Origin: UMGS1498 sp900552335
GTDB taxonomy: Bacteria; Bacillota_I; Bacilli_A; RF39; UBA660
Reading direction: 5' to 3'
Assembly (NCBI GenBank): GCA_902477075.1
Contig: CABSFU010000005.1
Coordinates: 1 to 64,000, forward strand
Length of the DNA: 64,000 nucleotides
This document shows positions 25,901 to 34,936 of the stretch, piece by piece; position 1 is the first letter of the stretch; each line of letters begins with the position of its first letter. The notes beneath the pieces are model-generated. The model saw only the letters and a list, made by a program, of their open reading frames with translations, was not told the origin of the DNA and made no database searches. Both the position numbers and the translations under genes were made by a program.

Positions 25901-27260
25901 TTTTGCACTTCAAAAGTTAGAAGAACAAGGTTGTGCTGCACTTTTAATGGATATGGGGCTTGGTAAGAGTCTTACATCAATAGCAATAACAGGACAATTA
26001 TTTAATGACAAAAAGATTGAGAGAGTCCTGGTAATATGTCCAACGTCAATTATTGGTGTATGGCTGGAAGAATTTAAAAAGTTTGCAGACTTTGATTATT
26101 GTATTGAAGCAATCATAGGAACAACAATGAGTAAGCGAAAGGATAAGCTGAAACTATTATGTCATAAGATAGGATTAAAGGTTGCCATTATCAATTATGA
26201 AGCAACTTGGAGAATGGAAAAAGAATTAAATATTTATAAGCCAGATATTATTATTTGTGATGAATCACAAAAGATAAAAAATCCAAGTGCTTCACAAAGT
26301 AAGACCATTCATAGATTAGGAGTAAAAGCAAAATATAAAATTATATTAACAGGAACTCCAGTACAAAATAGTCCAATGGATGTGTTTAGTCAGTGGAAGT
26401 TTTTAGATCCTAATATCTTTGGGTTAAGTTTTTATGCTTTCAGAAATCATTATGCCGTGATGGGTGGTTACTATAATCATCAAATATTGAGATATAAAAA
26501 TATGGACGAATTAACAAGTAAAGCTCATAGTGTAGCATATAGAATCACAAAGGAAGAAGCACTAGATTTGCCAAAACAAATATTTTTAAATAGATATTGT
26601 GAACTGGAACCTACAGCGAGAAAAATCTATGATACAGTAGTTAAAGAAAGTTATGCAGAACTTATGGATGGAGAAATAACAGCAACAAATGTCTTAACAA
26701 AATTGATGAGATTATCTCAAATAGCAGGAGGTCATGTCAAAGATGATGAAGGCAGAATGCAAGTTATATCAAAATCAAAACTTAATGAGTTAAAAGACAT
26801 AATGGAAGATGTTATAATCGACAATAAAAAGAAACTTGTTATATTTGCTAGATTTATTCCAGAAATAGAATCTATTAAGTCATTAGCTAGAGAAATGGAG
26901 ATTAGATATTCATATATAACTGGCGAAATTAAAACAGAAGAACGAAGTGAAATGTGTAGCAAGTTTCAAAATGACAACAATATAAAATTATTTATAGCCC
27001 AGATACAAACAGCTGGACTAGGAATAACACTAACGGCAGCTGATACTGCTGTTTTTTATAGTCTAGATTTTAACTATGCAAATTATAGTCAAGCAATTGC
27101 AAGGACTCATAGAATAGGACAAAAAAATACTTGTACCTACATTAACTTAATTGCTACTGAAACAGTAGATGAAAAAATATTGAAAGCACTTGAAAGTAAA
27201 CAAGATATAGCAAAAAACATTGTAGATAACTGGCGAGATTATTTCAAGAAAGGAGAATAA
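25848..27260 (+). CDS. SNF2-family helicase
   Basis: Walker A is ALLMDMGLGKSLTSI, motif II is IIICDESQKIKN, motif III is ILTGTPVQNS. The C-terminal RecA-like domain has FARFIPEIESI, AGLGITLTAADTAVFYSLDFN and QAIARTHRIGQKN. 470 residues, as in phage SNF2 proteins. ATP-driven remodelling or strand separation during phage replication or repair is expected. It lies with the primase and methyltransferase in the early module. Confidence 0.9.
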   Translation: MKLPIKANPYQHQKIAFNFALQKLEEQGCAALLMDMGLGKSLTSIAITGQLFNDKKIERVLVICPTSIIGVWLEEFKKFADFDYCIEAIIGTTMSKRKDKLKLLCHKIGLKVAIINYEATWRMEKELNIYKPDIIICDESQKIKNPSASQSKTIHRLGVKAKYKIILTGTPVQNSPMDVFSQWKFLDPNIFGLSFYAFRNHYAVMGGYYNHQILRYKNMDELTSKAHSVAYRITKEEALDLPKQIFLNRYCELEPTARKIYDTVVKESYAELMDGEITATNVLTKLMRLSQIAGGHVKDDEGRMQVISKSKLNELKDIMEDVIIDNKKKLVIFARFIPEIESIKSLAREMEIRYSYITGEIKTEERSEMCSKFQNDNNIKLFIAQIQTAGLGITLTAADTAVFYSLDFNYANYSQAIARTHRIGQKNTCTYINLIATETVDEKILKALESKQDIAKNIVDNWRDYFKKGE

Positions 27261-27264
27261 TAAC

Positions 27265-28785
27265 TTGAAACTTTTTAGTCTATTTTCAGGGATAGGAGGA
27301 CCAGAAAAAGCACTAAAAAGAATTGGCATAGATTATGAACTCGTAGGTTATAGCGAGATAGATAAATATGCTAGTAAAAGTTATTCAGCAGTACACGAAG
27401 AACCAGAAATAAAAAATTACTGGGATATAACAAAGATCAATGAAAAGGAACTTCCAGATTTTGATTTGATGACTTGGGGATTTCCTTGTCAAGATATTTC
27501 AATAGCAGGAAAACAAGCGGGCATTCATGAAGGAACACGTAGTGGACTTTATTATGATGGGCTTCGCATCTTAAAAGAAAAGAAACCTAAATATTCATTG
27601 ATAGAAAATGTCAAAGCCTTAACAAGTAAAAAATTTAAAGATACTTTTGAAAGCATTTTGAATGATTTGGAGTGTGCGGGATACAACAACTATTGGCAAG
27701 TACTAGATGCCAAAGATTACGGTATTCCCCAACACAGAGAACGAGTTTTCATCGTATCTATAAGGAAAGATGTAGACAAAGAGTATACATTCCCAGAGAA
27801 AGAGGTTCTTAAGTTAAAACTTAAAGATCTATTAGAAGATGAAGTCGATGAAAAGTATTATTTGAGTGATCGAATGATTAAAACTTTTTCTGATATGACA
27901 AATAGAAATGGTTATGTTAGGGGAAAATGTTTCAAACCACATAGTCTTGATGATGATAGAGTTGCTAACACAATAAAAACTACAGCAGGATCAAGACCAG
28001 AAGATAACTATGTTAAAAGAAAGTATGATGAATTTATTGAAGAAAAAGGTTATATACCAGATATATTCAATCCATACAATAAAACAGAAGTTAAAGACGT
28101 TGCTAAAACGATTACTGGAGAATGTGGTAGCAAGACATCTTCGGCAGCTCATCTTATAAAAGAACCAAGGCTATACAATCAAGCCTACAAAGTTGCAAAT
28201 GAAAATATTTGTGAGAATGGGGATACGATTGATGCGTTTAATAAAAAACTAAATAAAACAGGAGTATCACCAACAGTAACAACTAGACCGGAAGGTTTTA
28301 AAACAGCCATACTTATTCCGGAAGCAACAAAGAAAGGTTATGCCGAGGCAACAGATGGCGATGGCGTATATATCAATAGGCCTCATCAAAAAAGAGGTGT
28401 AGTTCAAAAAGATAAAATTCAAACACTAAAAACAACACTTGATGTAGGAGTTGTTGTAGAAAAGAAAATAAAATATGAGAAACCACTAGAACGAGAAGGA
28501 TGGCACAATAAAGCCAAAGAAGTATTAAATACAGATGGCATATCAACGTGTATCCATACTCAGTCTAATAATCTTTTACAGAAAATCAAGGAGCCAAGTT
28601 TGAGAATAAGAAAATTAACACCACTTGAGTGTTGGCGACTTATGGGATTTGATGATGAAGATTTTTATAAAGCTAGAGATGCAGGTATAAGCAATACTCA
28701 ACTTTATAAACAAGCTGGAAACTCAATTGTAGTAAATGTATTAGAAAAAATATTTATAAATTTATTTGAAGGAGAAGAACAATGA
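27265..28785 (+). CDS. DNA (cytosine-5) methyltransferase, possibly multi-target
   Basis: TTG start four bases after the helicase, with AGGAGAA upstream. Motif I is LFSLFSGIGGPEKAL, motif IV is GFPCQDIS, motif VI is LIENVKAL, motif VIII is QHRERVFIVS and motif X is QAGNSIVV. The 506 residues exceed the usual 330-420. The extra length lies in the target-recognition part, where similar units recur: VANTIKTTAGS, VAKTITGECGS, VSPTVTTRPEG, IQTLKTTLDVG and ISTCIHTQSN. This resembles phage enzymes with several recognition domains. It likely protects phage DNA from host restriction. Confidence 0.9.
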   Translation: MKLFSLFSGIGGPEKALKRIGIDYELVGYSEIDKYASKSYSAVHEEPEIKNYWDITKINEKELPDFDLMTWGFPCQDISIAGKQAGIHEGTRSGLYYDGLRILKEKKPKYSLIENVKALTSKKFKDTFESILNDLECAGYNNYWQVLDAKDYGIPQHRERVFIVSIRKDVDKEYTFPEKEVLKLKLKDLLEDEVDEKYYLSDRMIKTFSDMTNRNGYVRGKCFKPHSLDDDRVANTIKTTAGSRPEDNYVKRKYDEFIEEKGYIPDIFNPYNKTEVKDVAKTITGECGSKTSSAAHLIKEPRLYNQAYKVANENICENGDTIDAFNKKLNKTGVSPTVTTRPEGFKTAILIPEATKKGYAEATDGDGVYINRPHQKRGVVQKDKIQTLKTTLDVGVVVEKKIKYEKPLEREGWHNKAKEVLNTDGISTCIHTQSNNLLQKIKEPSLRIRKLTPLECWRLMGFDDEDFYKARDAGISNTQLYKQAGNSIVVNVLEKIFINLFEGEEQ

Positions 28786-29126
28786 AATCAATTATTACAC
28801 AAGAAGTATTAGACCAAGTATGGGAAATAGGTCATCAAAGAGTTATGGAGTTAGTGGATATGAAAGAAAAATATCCAAGACTAACTAGACAAATAGATAC
28901 ATTAAGACAGCAATACATTATTTGTCTAAACTCAATCTCAACTAGAGATTTTAATCGTATTGAAAAAACAAGAATAGTAATCAATAATCTTGAAACAGAA
29001 ATAGCAGAATTACAAAAAGAATGTGATGCTGATGAGCGAAGAAATCAAAAAGCTAAAAAAATAAAAGAGGAAGCATCTATGGAAGAATTAAAAACCGAAA
29101 GTGAGGAAAAAGAAAATGGAAAATAG
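28782..29126 (+). CDS. Coiled-coil phage protein
   Basis: 114 residues. It overlaps the methyltransferase by four bases (ATGA). Helical throughout, with a charged coiled coil from ~40 to the end (RIVINNLETEIAELQKECDADERRNQKAKK). No catalytic motif. It may pair with the next gene, which also has an N-terminal coiled coil. Function unknown. Confidence 0.6.
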   Translation: MKSIITQEVLDQVWEIGHQRVMELVDMKEKYPRLTRQIDTLRQQYIICLNSISTRDFNRIEKTRIVINNLETEIAELQKECDADERRNQKAKKIKEEASMEELKTESEEKENGK

Positions 29127-29529
29127 TATAGATTTACAAATGGCAGATAGACTTCAAGAATTAAGAGATGAAAAAGAACAACTAGAGCTTTCACTAAAAG
29201 AAACAAATGCTCTAATAGAATCGGTAGAACAGGATCTAGTTGCAGCAATGCTTACAGCAGAACTAGACTCTTTCAAGCGAAATGGACACACTTACAGCCT
29301 AAAAGTAGATACTTACGCATCTGCCAAGGCTGACAAGAAACCAGAGCTCTTTGAGGCTTTAAGAGCCAATAATGCGGGCGACTTGGTACAAGAGCAAGTA
29401 AATGCTAATAGTTTAAGAGCTTTTGTAAAAGAATTAAAAGCCAACAATGATGATGAAATTCCAGAGTGGATAGTAGATTATATTAATGTTTACGATAAAA
29501 CTAAAATTGCAGTAAGAAAAAGCAATTAG
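29116..29529 (+). CDS. Phage protein with N-terminal coiled coil
   Basis: 137 residues from ATG 29116 (GAGGAAAAAG upstream). Residues 5-45 are a coiled coil (LQELRDEKEQLELSLKETNALIE). The rest looks globular (TYSLKVDTYASAKADKKPELFEALRANNAGDLVQEQVN). Genes of this shape often sit with the SNF2 helicase and primase in Firmicutes phages, but I do not know a proven function. Confidence 0.65.
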   Translation: MENSIDLQMADRLQELRDEKEQLELSLKETNALIESVEQDLVAAMLTAELDSFKRNGHTYSLKVDTYASAKADKKPELFEALRANNAGDLVQEQVNANSLRAFVKELKANNDDEIPEWIVDYINVYDKTKIAVRKSN

Positions 29530-29553
29530 TATGATATAATAAAACTAACAAAC

Positions 29554-29574
29554 AAATAGTAATTTGAAAGTGAG
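29554..29574 (+). repeat. Left boundary repeat of cargo island 1
   Basis: AAATAGTAATTTG followed by AAAGTGAG: 21 bases identical to 60556-60576. Both copies lie just before the first cargo gene of an island. Confidence 0.75.
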
Positions 29575-29581
29575 ATAATTT

Positions 29582-30085
29582 ATGAAGAAATATATATTAA
29601 ATCCTATTTCATTATTTTTTATAGGTGCTATTTTAGGAATAATAAGCAAATTATTGGATATACTTTTTGTTGGCAATTTATTTATGATGACACTTGGATA
29701 TATGTTTTCAGATTTACCAATATGGGTACTATTAGGAATATTGATTTCGATATATAGTGATACAAGGAAAAAAGCAATGATAAATATATTTCCATTTTGT
29801 ATAGGAATGCTAATTTCATACTATGTAACAGCAGAATTAACAAATGCAGTATATAGCTGGAATTTTATCAAAGGTTGGACAATATTTTCTTGTTTATCGC
29901 CTTTATTTGCTTATTTTACTTGGAAAACAAAAGAAGAAGGATTATTTGCCAAATTTATATCAATAGGAATTATTTTAGTAACAATTATTGGAAATTATAT
30001 ACTAGTTAGAACATTTACTATACCAGATTTAATAATAATACCTATAATCGTTTACTTCCTATTTATTAAAAAAGTTAAAAGATAA
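29582..30085 (+). CDS. Multi-pass membrane protein (cargo)
   Basis: 167 residues with about five membrane helices (SLFFIGAILGIISKLL, LPIWVLLGILISIY, INIFPFCIGMLISYYV, IFSCLSPLFAYF, ISIGIILVTIIGNYI) and a basic tail (FIKKVKR). The layout is that of small integral membrane proteins of the DUF6518 kind; this is not certain. It is not a known phage structural or replication protein. It opens cargo island 1 directly behind the boundary repeat. Confidence 0.7.
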   Translation: MKKYILNPISLFFIGAILGIISKLLDILFVGNLFMMTLGYMFSDLPIWVLLGILISIYSDTRKKAMINIFPFCIGMLISYYVTAELTNAVYSWNFIKGWTIFSCLSPLFAYFTWKTKEEGLFAKFISIGIILVTIIGNYILVRTFTIPDLIIIPIIVYFLFIKKVKR

Positions 30086-30095
30086 ATTACAATTT
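30084..30095 (+). repeat. Cassette repeat copy (AAATTACAATTT)
   Basis: Overlaps the stop codon of the membrane protein gene. Exact 12-mer also found at 31439, 61140 and 62602. Confidence 0.65.
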
Positions 30096-30125
30096 TGATA
30101 ATAAAGAAAAAGGAGATTATGTATT

Positions 30126-30644
30126 ATGAAAAGAGAAAGATATTCAATAATTTATAGTAGTAAAACAGGAAATACAAAAAAACTTGCAGAGGCAATCTAT
30201 AATACTTTACCTCAAAATAAGTGTGATTATTATGGTACAGTGGATAAAATTGATGCTGTATTAAGTAATGTAATTTATATTGGTTTTTGGACAGAAAAAG
30301 GAAATGCTGATCATCTAACAATAGATTTTTTAAATAAATTAAAAAACAAAAAAATATTTTTATTTGGGACAGCAGGATATGGCGAAAGTGAAAAATATTT
30401 TGAGGGTATTATTAATAATGTAAAAAAGAATATTGATAGTAGCAATACAATAATGGGTACTTTTATGTGTCAAGGTAAAATGCCATTATCAGTTAGAGAA
30501 AGATATGAAAAAATGAGAGAACAAAATAATATTTCACTTAACATTGATAAATTAATTGCTAACTTTGATAAAGCAATATCACATCCAAATAAAGATGATT
30601 TAAAAACATTAGAACAAATTGTAATATTATACGAGGAGAAATAA
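30126..30644 (+). CDS. Flavodoxin-family protein, BilS-like
   Basis: 172 residues. FMN phosphate loop SSKTGNTKKLAEAI near the N-terminus, then VIYIGFWTEKGNADHLTIDFL, KIFLFGTAGYGESEKYF and GTFMCQGKMPLSVRERYEKM. This combination matches the flavodoxin-like proteins that include BilS, a partner of the gut bilirubin reductase BilR. No BilR-like gene is in the window, so the partner is unknown. AAGGAG lies upstream. Electron transfer is the expected role. Confidence 0.75.
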   Translation: MKRERYSIIYSSKTGNTKKLAEAIYNTLPQNKCDYYGTVDKIDAVLSNVIYIGFWTEKGNADHLTIDFLNKLKNKKIFLFGTAGYGESEKYFEGIINNVKKNIDSSNTIMGTFMCQGKMPLSVRERYEKMREQNNISLNIDKLIANFDKAISHPNKDDLKTLEQIVILYEEK

Positions 30645-30645
30645 A

Positions 30646-30762
30646 AATTATTCAAATCTACTATGTGATGATGGAATACACCCAAATGAAAAAGGACACA
30701 AAATTATTGCAGAAGCTATAAAGGAACATATAGAAAAAAGAACAATAAAATTAATAGGTTAA
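30646..30762 (+). pseudogene. SGNH/GDSL esterase C-terminal remnant
   Basis: A frame without a start codon, right after the flavodoxin stop, encodes DDGIHPNEKGHKIIAEAIKEHI and ends at TAA 30760. DGxHPNxxGH is the block V signature (catalytic Asp and His) of SGNH hydrolases. All earlier blocks are absent. It is the tail of a deleted cargo gene and shows that the island was rearranged at the flavodoxin end. Confidence 0.8.
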
Positions 30763-30766
30763 CTAC

Positions 30767-30780
30767 AACTTACAATTTGT
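30767..30780 (+). repeat. Cassette repeat copy (variant)
   Basis: AACTTACAATTTGT, one base different from the core repeat, five bases after the esterase remnant. Confidence 0.55.
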
Positions 30781-30785
30781 AGAAA

Positions 30786-30831
30786 AGCAAAGAATCTTTG
30801 CTAAAAACAATAATATTGTAAAGAATCTTTG
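30786..30831 (+). promoter_or_regulatory. Two-copy operator before the HTH regulator
   Basis: AAAGAATCTTTG occurs at 30789-30800 and 30820-30831, 31 bases (about three helical turns) apart. The first is part of the 17-base palindrome AGCAAAGAATCTTTGCT. This is a likely autoregulation site. Confidence 0.6.
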
Positions 30832-30882
30832 ATAGATTATTTAATCTTTTATTAATAAAATATTTTTGGAAGGAGGAAAATT

Positions 30883-31440
30883 ATGGATCTGGGTAAAAAA
30901 ATATTAGATATAAGAAAGGATAACAAAATGTCTCAAGAAGATTTTGCAGAGATTTTTAATGTAACTAGACAGACTATATCTAGTTGGGAAAACTCTAAAA
31001 GTTATCCAGATATTGAAACACTTATAAAGATGAGTGATAAATTTAATGTTTCTCTAGATATTTTGTTAAAAGGTGATAAAAAAATGATAAAGAACATTGA
31101 TGAAAATGTTAAAAATAACAAGAGAAATAAGAAAATAATAATTATTTTAATAACAATTATTATTGCACTTGCAATTGCCTTTGGAATTATTTATAAATTT
31201 AGTTTATTTGGTTTCAATAATACAAAGAGTGATGCTAAAGGAAGTTTATATGTAGCTTGTTCTCTAAAGGATAATAAATACTTTTATAATGTAAACTATG
31301 GAGATAATTATAGAATATTATCTGTTGATGGAGATGAATACATTATGAAGAATGTGGATACAGAAAAAGCAACAAATGCTAAAGAAGTGATAGATATAAT
31401 TAAAGATTATTTTGAATTACATAATGGCAGTTGTGAATAA
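30883..31440 (+). CDS. HTH regulator with membrane helix
   Basis: 185 residues. The N-terminal XRE-type HTH is at ~7-62 (MSQEDFAEIFNVTRQTISSWENSKSYPDIETL). A basic linker and one membrane helix (IIIILITIIIALAIAFGII) at ~88-108 follow. The outer part of ~75 residues (SLYVACSLKDNKYFYNVNYGDNYRIL) has no known family. AAGGAGG precedes the ATG. It probably senses something outside and binds the operator pair upstream. It is the last gene of cargo island 1. Confidence 0.8.
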   Translation: MDLGKKILDIRKDNKMSQEDFAEIFNVTRQTISSWENSKSYPDIETLIKMSDKFNVSLDILLKGDKKMIKNIDENVKNNKRNKKIIIILITIIIALAIAFGIIYKFSLFGFNNTKSDAKGSLYVACSLKDNKYFYNVNYGDNYRILSVDGDEYIMKNVDTEKATNAKEVIDIIKDYFELHNGSCE

Positions 31441-31450
31441 ATTACAATTT
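31439..31450 (+). repeat. Cassette repeat copy, right end of island 1
   Basis: AAATTACAATTT overlaps the stop of the HTH gene. It continues with AT as at 62602, and both copies are followed by a terminator ending in TTTTTCATG. Confidence 0.65.
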
Positions 31451-31469
31451 ATCAGTTAGTTTTATAATG

Positions 31470-31497
31470 GAGATTATCAAAATGATAGTCTCTTTTT
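31470..31497 (+). terminator. Terminator at the end of cargo island 1
   Basis: Stem GAGATTATC/GATAGTCTC (one G-T pair), loop AAAAT, T run. Confidence 0.8.
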
Positions 31498-31527
31498 CAT
31501 GCAAAAAAAAAGAAAGGAAAAAATAAT

Positions 31528-32238
31528 ATGGAAAATAAAAATGAATTAGAAGTAAAGAAAGATGAGAACTTTATTGTTCCATCAGGACAACTTGAAATAG
31601 ATACAGAAGATTTGGAAGGACTTACAATATCATTTGATAAAGTTAGTATTCCAAGTGGAGGAGGTACTATGTGGGAACTTCCAGGAATGGAAAATCCAGA
31701 TGAACCAGAATACAACAAAGAAATAGAGGGAGTTATAGTAGATCATTATCCAGTAAATGCTTTCTTTGAAAATGAGTACACTGGAGAAATTGTGCCACCA
31801 ACTTGTAGCTCTATGGATGGAAAGTTAGGTATAGGAAATCCAGGAGGAATGTGTGCAAATTGTCCACTAAATAAATATGGCAGTGCCGATGATGGAAAAG
31901 GTAAAAAGTGTAAGAACTTAAGAAGAATTTACATCTTGCGAAGTGGAGAAATACTACCACTACTCGTAACACTTCCACCTACATCTATTAAGAATTTCTC
32001 CGATTATATTTCAAAGAGAATTGTAACTAAAGGTATGAAAGCCTGTGATGTTGTTACTAAAATGACTTTAACTGTTGAAAAAAGTCAAACAGGTATTAAA
32101 TACTCAAAAGTTCAATTCTCAATCGCAAGAACTTTGCGACTAGAAGAAAAGAAAGTAATGAGAGAATTCTCGAACAATATCAAGCAAACAACAAGATTAC
32201 AAAGAGTTGATGAAACTGATAATAGCGTATTAGATTAA
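31528..32238 (+). CDS. Phage protein with Cys-rich loop, next to primase
   Basis: 236 residues. After an acidic start, residues ~20-60 have GLTISFDKVSIPSGGGTMWELPG. A Cys-rich loop follows (TCSSMDGKLG...GMCANCPLNKYG...KKCKN) that could bind zinc, then RRIYILRSGEILPLLVTLPPTS and a C-terminal beta-rich part. I have the impression that similar proteins accompany phage primases and are usually unnamed. Single-strand DNA binding is possible but unproven. Confidence 0.6.
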   Translation: MENKNELEVKKDENFIVPSGQLEIDTEDLEGLTISFDKVSIPSGGGTMWELPGMENPDEPEYNKEIEGVIVDHYPVNAFFENEYTGEIVPPTCSSMDGKLGIGNPGGMCANCPLNKYGSADDGKGKKCKNLRRIYILRSGEILPLLVTLPPTSIKNFSDYISKRIVTKGMKACDVVTKMTLTVEKSQTGIKYSKVQFSIARTLRLEEKKVMREFSNNIKQTTRLQRVDETDNSVLD

Positions 32239-32257
32239 ACAGAACAGGAGGGAGAAG

Positions 32258-34936
32258 ATGGAATCGATAGATGATGCTATCAATTACGAAGAAGAATATA
32301 AAACATACCTACAAGGTGTAAAAAAGAATGGTAATTCCCTCATAGCAAAATGTCCATTTCATGATGATAGTAAGCCATCATTTAGTGTAGATTTAACGAC
32401 AGGCAAGTATCATTGCTTTGGATGTGAGGAAAAAGGTAACTTTATCAGTTTTGTTGCGAAAGTAAAAGGAATTGATACTCAATTAGTCTATCAAGAACTA
32501 TGTTCAAAATATAACTTTGTACCACCAAAAGTTAACTTTGAAGAAAATTTGGAAAACGAACCATTTTGCTTGAAAACTTATGCCAAAATGAAAATGATAC
32601 CTTTACCATATTTAGAAAAGATATGGAAATTAAGTGATAGTAAAAAAGGTATAAAAATACCATACTTTGATATCAATGAAAATGTTGTAGCAACAAGGTA
32701 TCGTGGCGAAAATAAAGCATTCAGATGGGAGAAAAACTCAAAGATAGTTCCATATGGACTTCAAAGGTCATTACGATTTGTAGATGATGACTATGTGATC
32801 CTAGTAGAAGGAGAAAGTGATACGCAGTCGCTTTCTCTTGCTGGGTTCTCGGTATTTGGAATACCAGGAGCAACAATGTTTAAAGTAGAATGGGTAAAGT
32901 ATCTAGGAAATAAAAACATATACATTCATGTTGAAAATGATACCGGAGGTACTATATTTCGAAACAAAATATGTGAAACTTTATATAACAGAAATTATAA
33001 GGGAAAAGTCTATGAGATGTCATGTAGCACAGAGGGATACAAAGATCCAAGTGATTTGTTTAAATCGTGTGTTGGAACATACACAGATAAAATAGATTTG
33101 AACCAATATGCATCATTTCGCACCAAAATAAAACAACTTATGGAAAATGCAATACTTCTTGATTTAAAAGAAGTTGTAGCATTGGCTAATGAGCCAGTAC
33201 CGGGAATGCCCGCAAAAGTAAGGATTCCAGACGATTATGAGCTTACTAAGGATGGAATAGTGTACAAAGATGGCAAAGGAGATGTTCTTTTAATATGTAG
33301 AATTCCGGTCATAATTAGTGCAATATACTATAATTTGGAAGATGAAACAGAAGAACTAGAAGTATCATTTTATAAGTTTAAAAGATGGAACTCGTTTTTA
33401 ACTACGAGGAGCATAATCAATAATCAACGTAGTATTTTGCAACTAGGAGAAAAAGGCATACCCATAACAGGAGAGAATGCTAAAAGAATGTCGGACTACC
33501 TTGGACAACTTGATGAGTTAAACTTTGATACCCTAGAAACAAAGAAATGTGTGTCACAGTTTGGATGGTGGGGAAATCACTTTCTCCCACATTATCCTGG
33601 AGATATAAATCTTAAAAGTGATGGATCAAATAAACAACTTATCACAGGATATGAAGAAGAAGGAAACCTGGATACATGGGTAGAAAAAGTAAAGTCATTA
33701 TTAAAGAATGATTTATTTAACTGTATGTTAAAAGTAAGTTTTGCATCACCGCTTATTAAACTACTTCGTGCAAGACTTTTTATAACACACTTCTGGGCTG
33801 ACTCAAGAGCAGGAAAAACGGCAGCACTAAAAGTTGCCCTATCTGTATGGGGAAATCCAGATGCTACGATGGGAAACTTCAACTCAACAAGTGTTGGTAT
33901 TGAGAGAATGGCATCACTTTATAATGATCTACCATTTGGAATTGATGAGAAACAAGCTGTAGGAAACAACAAAGATTTTATTAATAATTTAGTGTATATG
34001 CTAGGACTTGGGCAAGGAAGAACGCGAGGCACAAAAACAGGCAGTATTCAGTCGAGATCATCATGGAACATGGCAATAATAACAACAGGCGAAGAACCTA
34101 TAACATCAGAAACTTCCCAAACTGGAATATCAAGTAGAACGTTAGAATTATACGGACCACTATTTGACCGAGAACGTGATGCTATAGAGATGCATCGGTT
34201 TACAACGAAAAACTATGGATTAGCTGGAAGAAAATATATCAAATACATTATAGAAAATATTGTTGTACCTAAATCAAACTTACTTGATGACTTATATGAT
34301 TTTTTCTGTAAGACTCTAGAAGAAGATAAAGAGGAGAATATAAGCAGTCACATAGCATCGGTAAGTCTTATATGCGTAGCCGATTACATATCAAACCTTA
34401 TTATTTTTGATATTGATGATATAAAGGCAACCTTGTGTTTTGGCAAAAGGATACTTGAAAAGTTAGAAACTCAAAAAGAAACTGACATTGTAGATAAAGC
34501 TTATAACTACATTAAAAGTTGGATCATAGTAAACGTGAATTATTTTAGTCCATTATCAAAGACACAAATATATGGAACTCATGAAATCATAGATGGCGTA
34601 TTATATTATTTAGTGCAACCTAGTATCTTGCAACAAGAACTAACAAAACAAGGATACAATTATAAGAAGGTAATGAAGGGTTTTAATGAACGAGGTTATA
34701 TTCTAATTGAATCAAGCCAAAGAAGAAATACTATACGAAGAACCAGTGGCGGAACGACCACTGCATATATTGCTATAAGAGTTGATGAGGATATGAAAGA
34801 CATAACACCAACAGAGCAAATGAGAATCGAAGATGTTGAGTGGACGGAGGCTATGGAGTTAAGTCACGAGGCAGATATTCTAAAACAAAAAATAGAGGAA
34901 CATAAGAAAAAACGAATGGAACTTGAACGCAAATAA
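32258..34936 (+). CDS. Phage primase with C-terminal ATPase domain
   Basis: 892 residues. The N-terminal CHC2 zinc finger is CPFHDDSKPSF...YHCFGCEEKGN (residues ~30-62). The TOPRIM core follows (YVILVEGESDTQSLSLAGF, then HVENDTGG). A DUF927-like ATPase domain has Walker A WADSRAGKTAALK near residue 510 and GIDEKQAVGNN. The C-terminus is a charged helix. It probably makes primers and acts as replicative helicase. CAGGAGGGAG precedes the ATG. Confidence 0.88.
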   Translation: MESIDDAINYEEEYKTYLQGVKKNGNSLIAKCPFHDDSKPSFSVDLTTGKYHCFGCEEKGNFISFVAKVKGIDTQLVYQELCSKYNFVPPKVNFEENLENEPFCLKTYAKMKMIPLPYLEKIWKLSDSKKGIKIPYFDINENVVATRYRGENKAFRWEKNSKIVPYGLQRSLRFVDDDYVILVEGESDTQSLSLAGFSVFGIPGATMFKVEWVKYLGNKNIYIHVENDTGGTIFRNKICETLYNRNYKGKVYEMSCSTEGYKDPSDLFKSCVGTYTDKIDLNQYASFRTKIKQLMENAILLDLKEVVALANEPVPGMPAKVRIPDDYELTKDGIVYKDGKGDVLLICRIPVIISAIYYNLEDETEELEVSFYKFKRWNSFLTTRSIINNQRSILQLGEKGIPITGENAKRMSDYLGQLDELNFDTLETKKCVSQFGWWGNHFLPHYPGDINLKSDGSNKQLITGYEEEGNLDTWVEKVKSLLKNDLFNCMLKVSFASPLIKLLRARLFITHFWADSRAGKTAALKVALSVWGNPDATMGNFNSTSVGIERMASLYNDLPFGIDEKQAVGNNKDFINNLVYMLGLGQGRTRGTKTGSIQSRSSWNMAIITTGEEPITSETSQTGISSRTLELYGPLFDRERDAIEMHRFTTKNYGLAGRKYIKYIIENIVVPKSNLLDDLYDFFCKTLEEDKEENISSHIASVSLICVADYISNLIIFDIDDIKATLCFGKRILEKLETQKETDIVDKAYNYIKSWIIVNVNYFSPLSKTQIYGTHEIIDGVLYYLVQPSILQQELTKQGYNYKKVMKGFNERGYILIESSQRRNTIRRTSGGTTTAYIAIRVDEDMKDITPTEQMRIEDVEWTEAMELSHEADILKQKIEEHKKKRMELERK

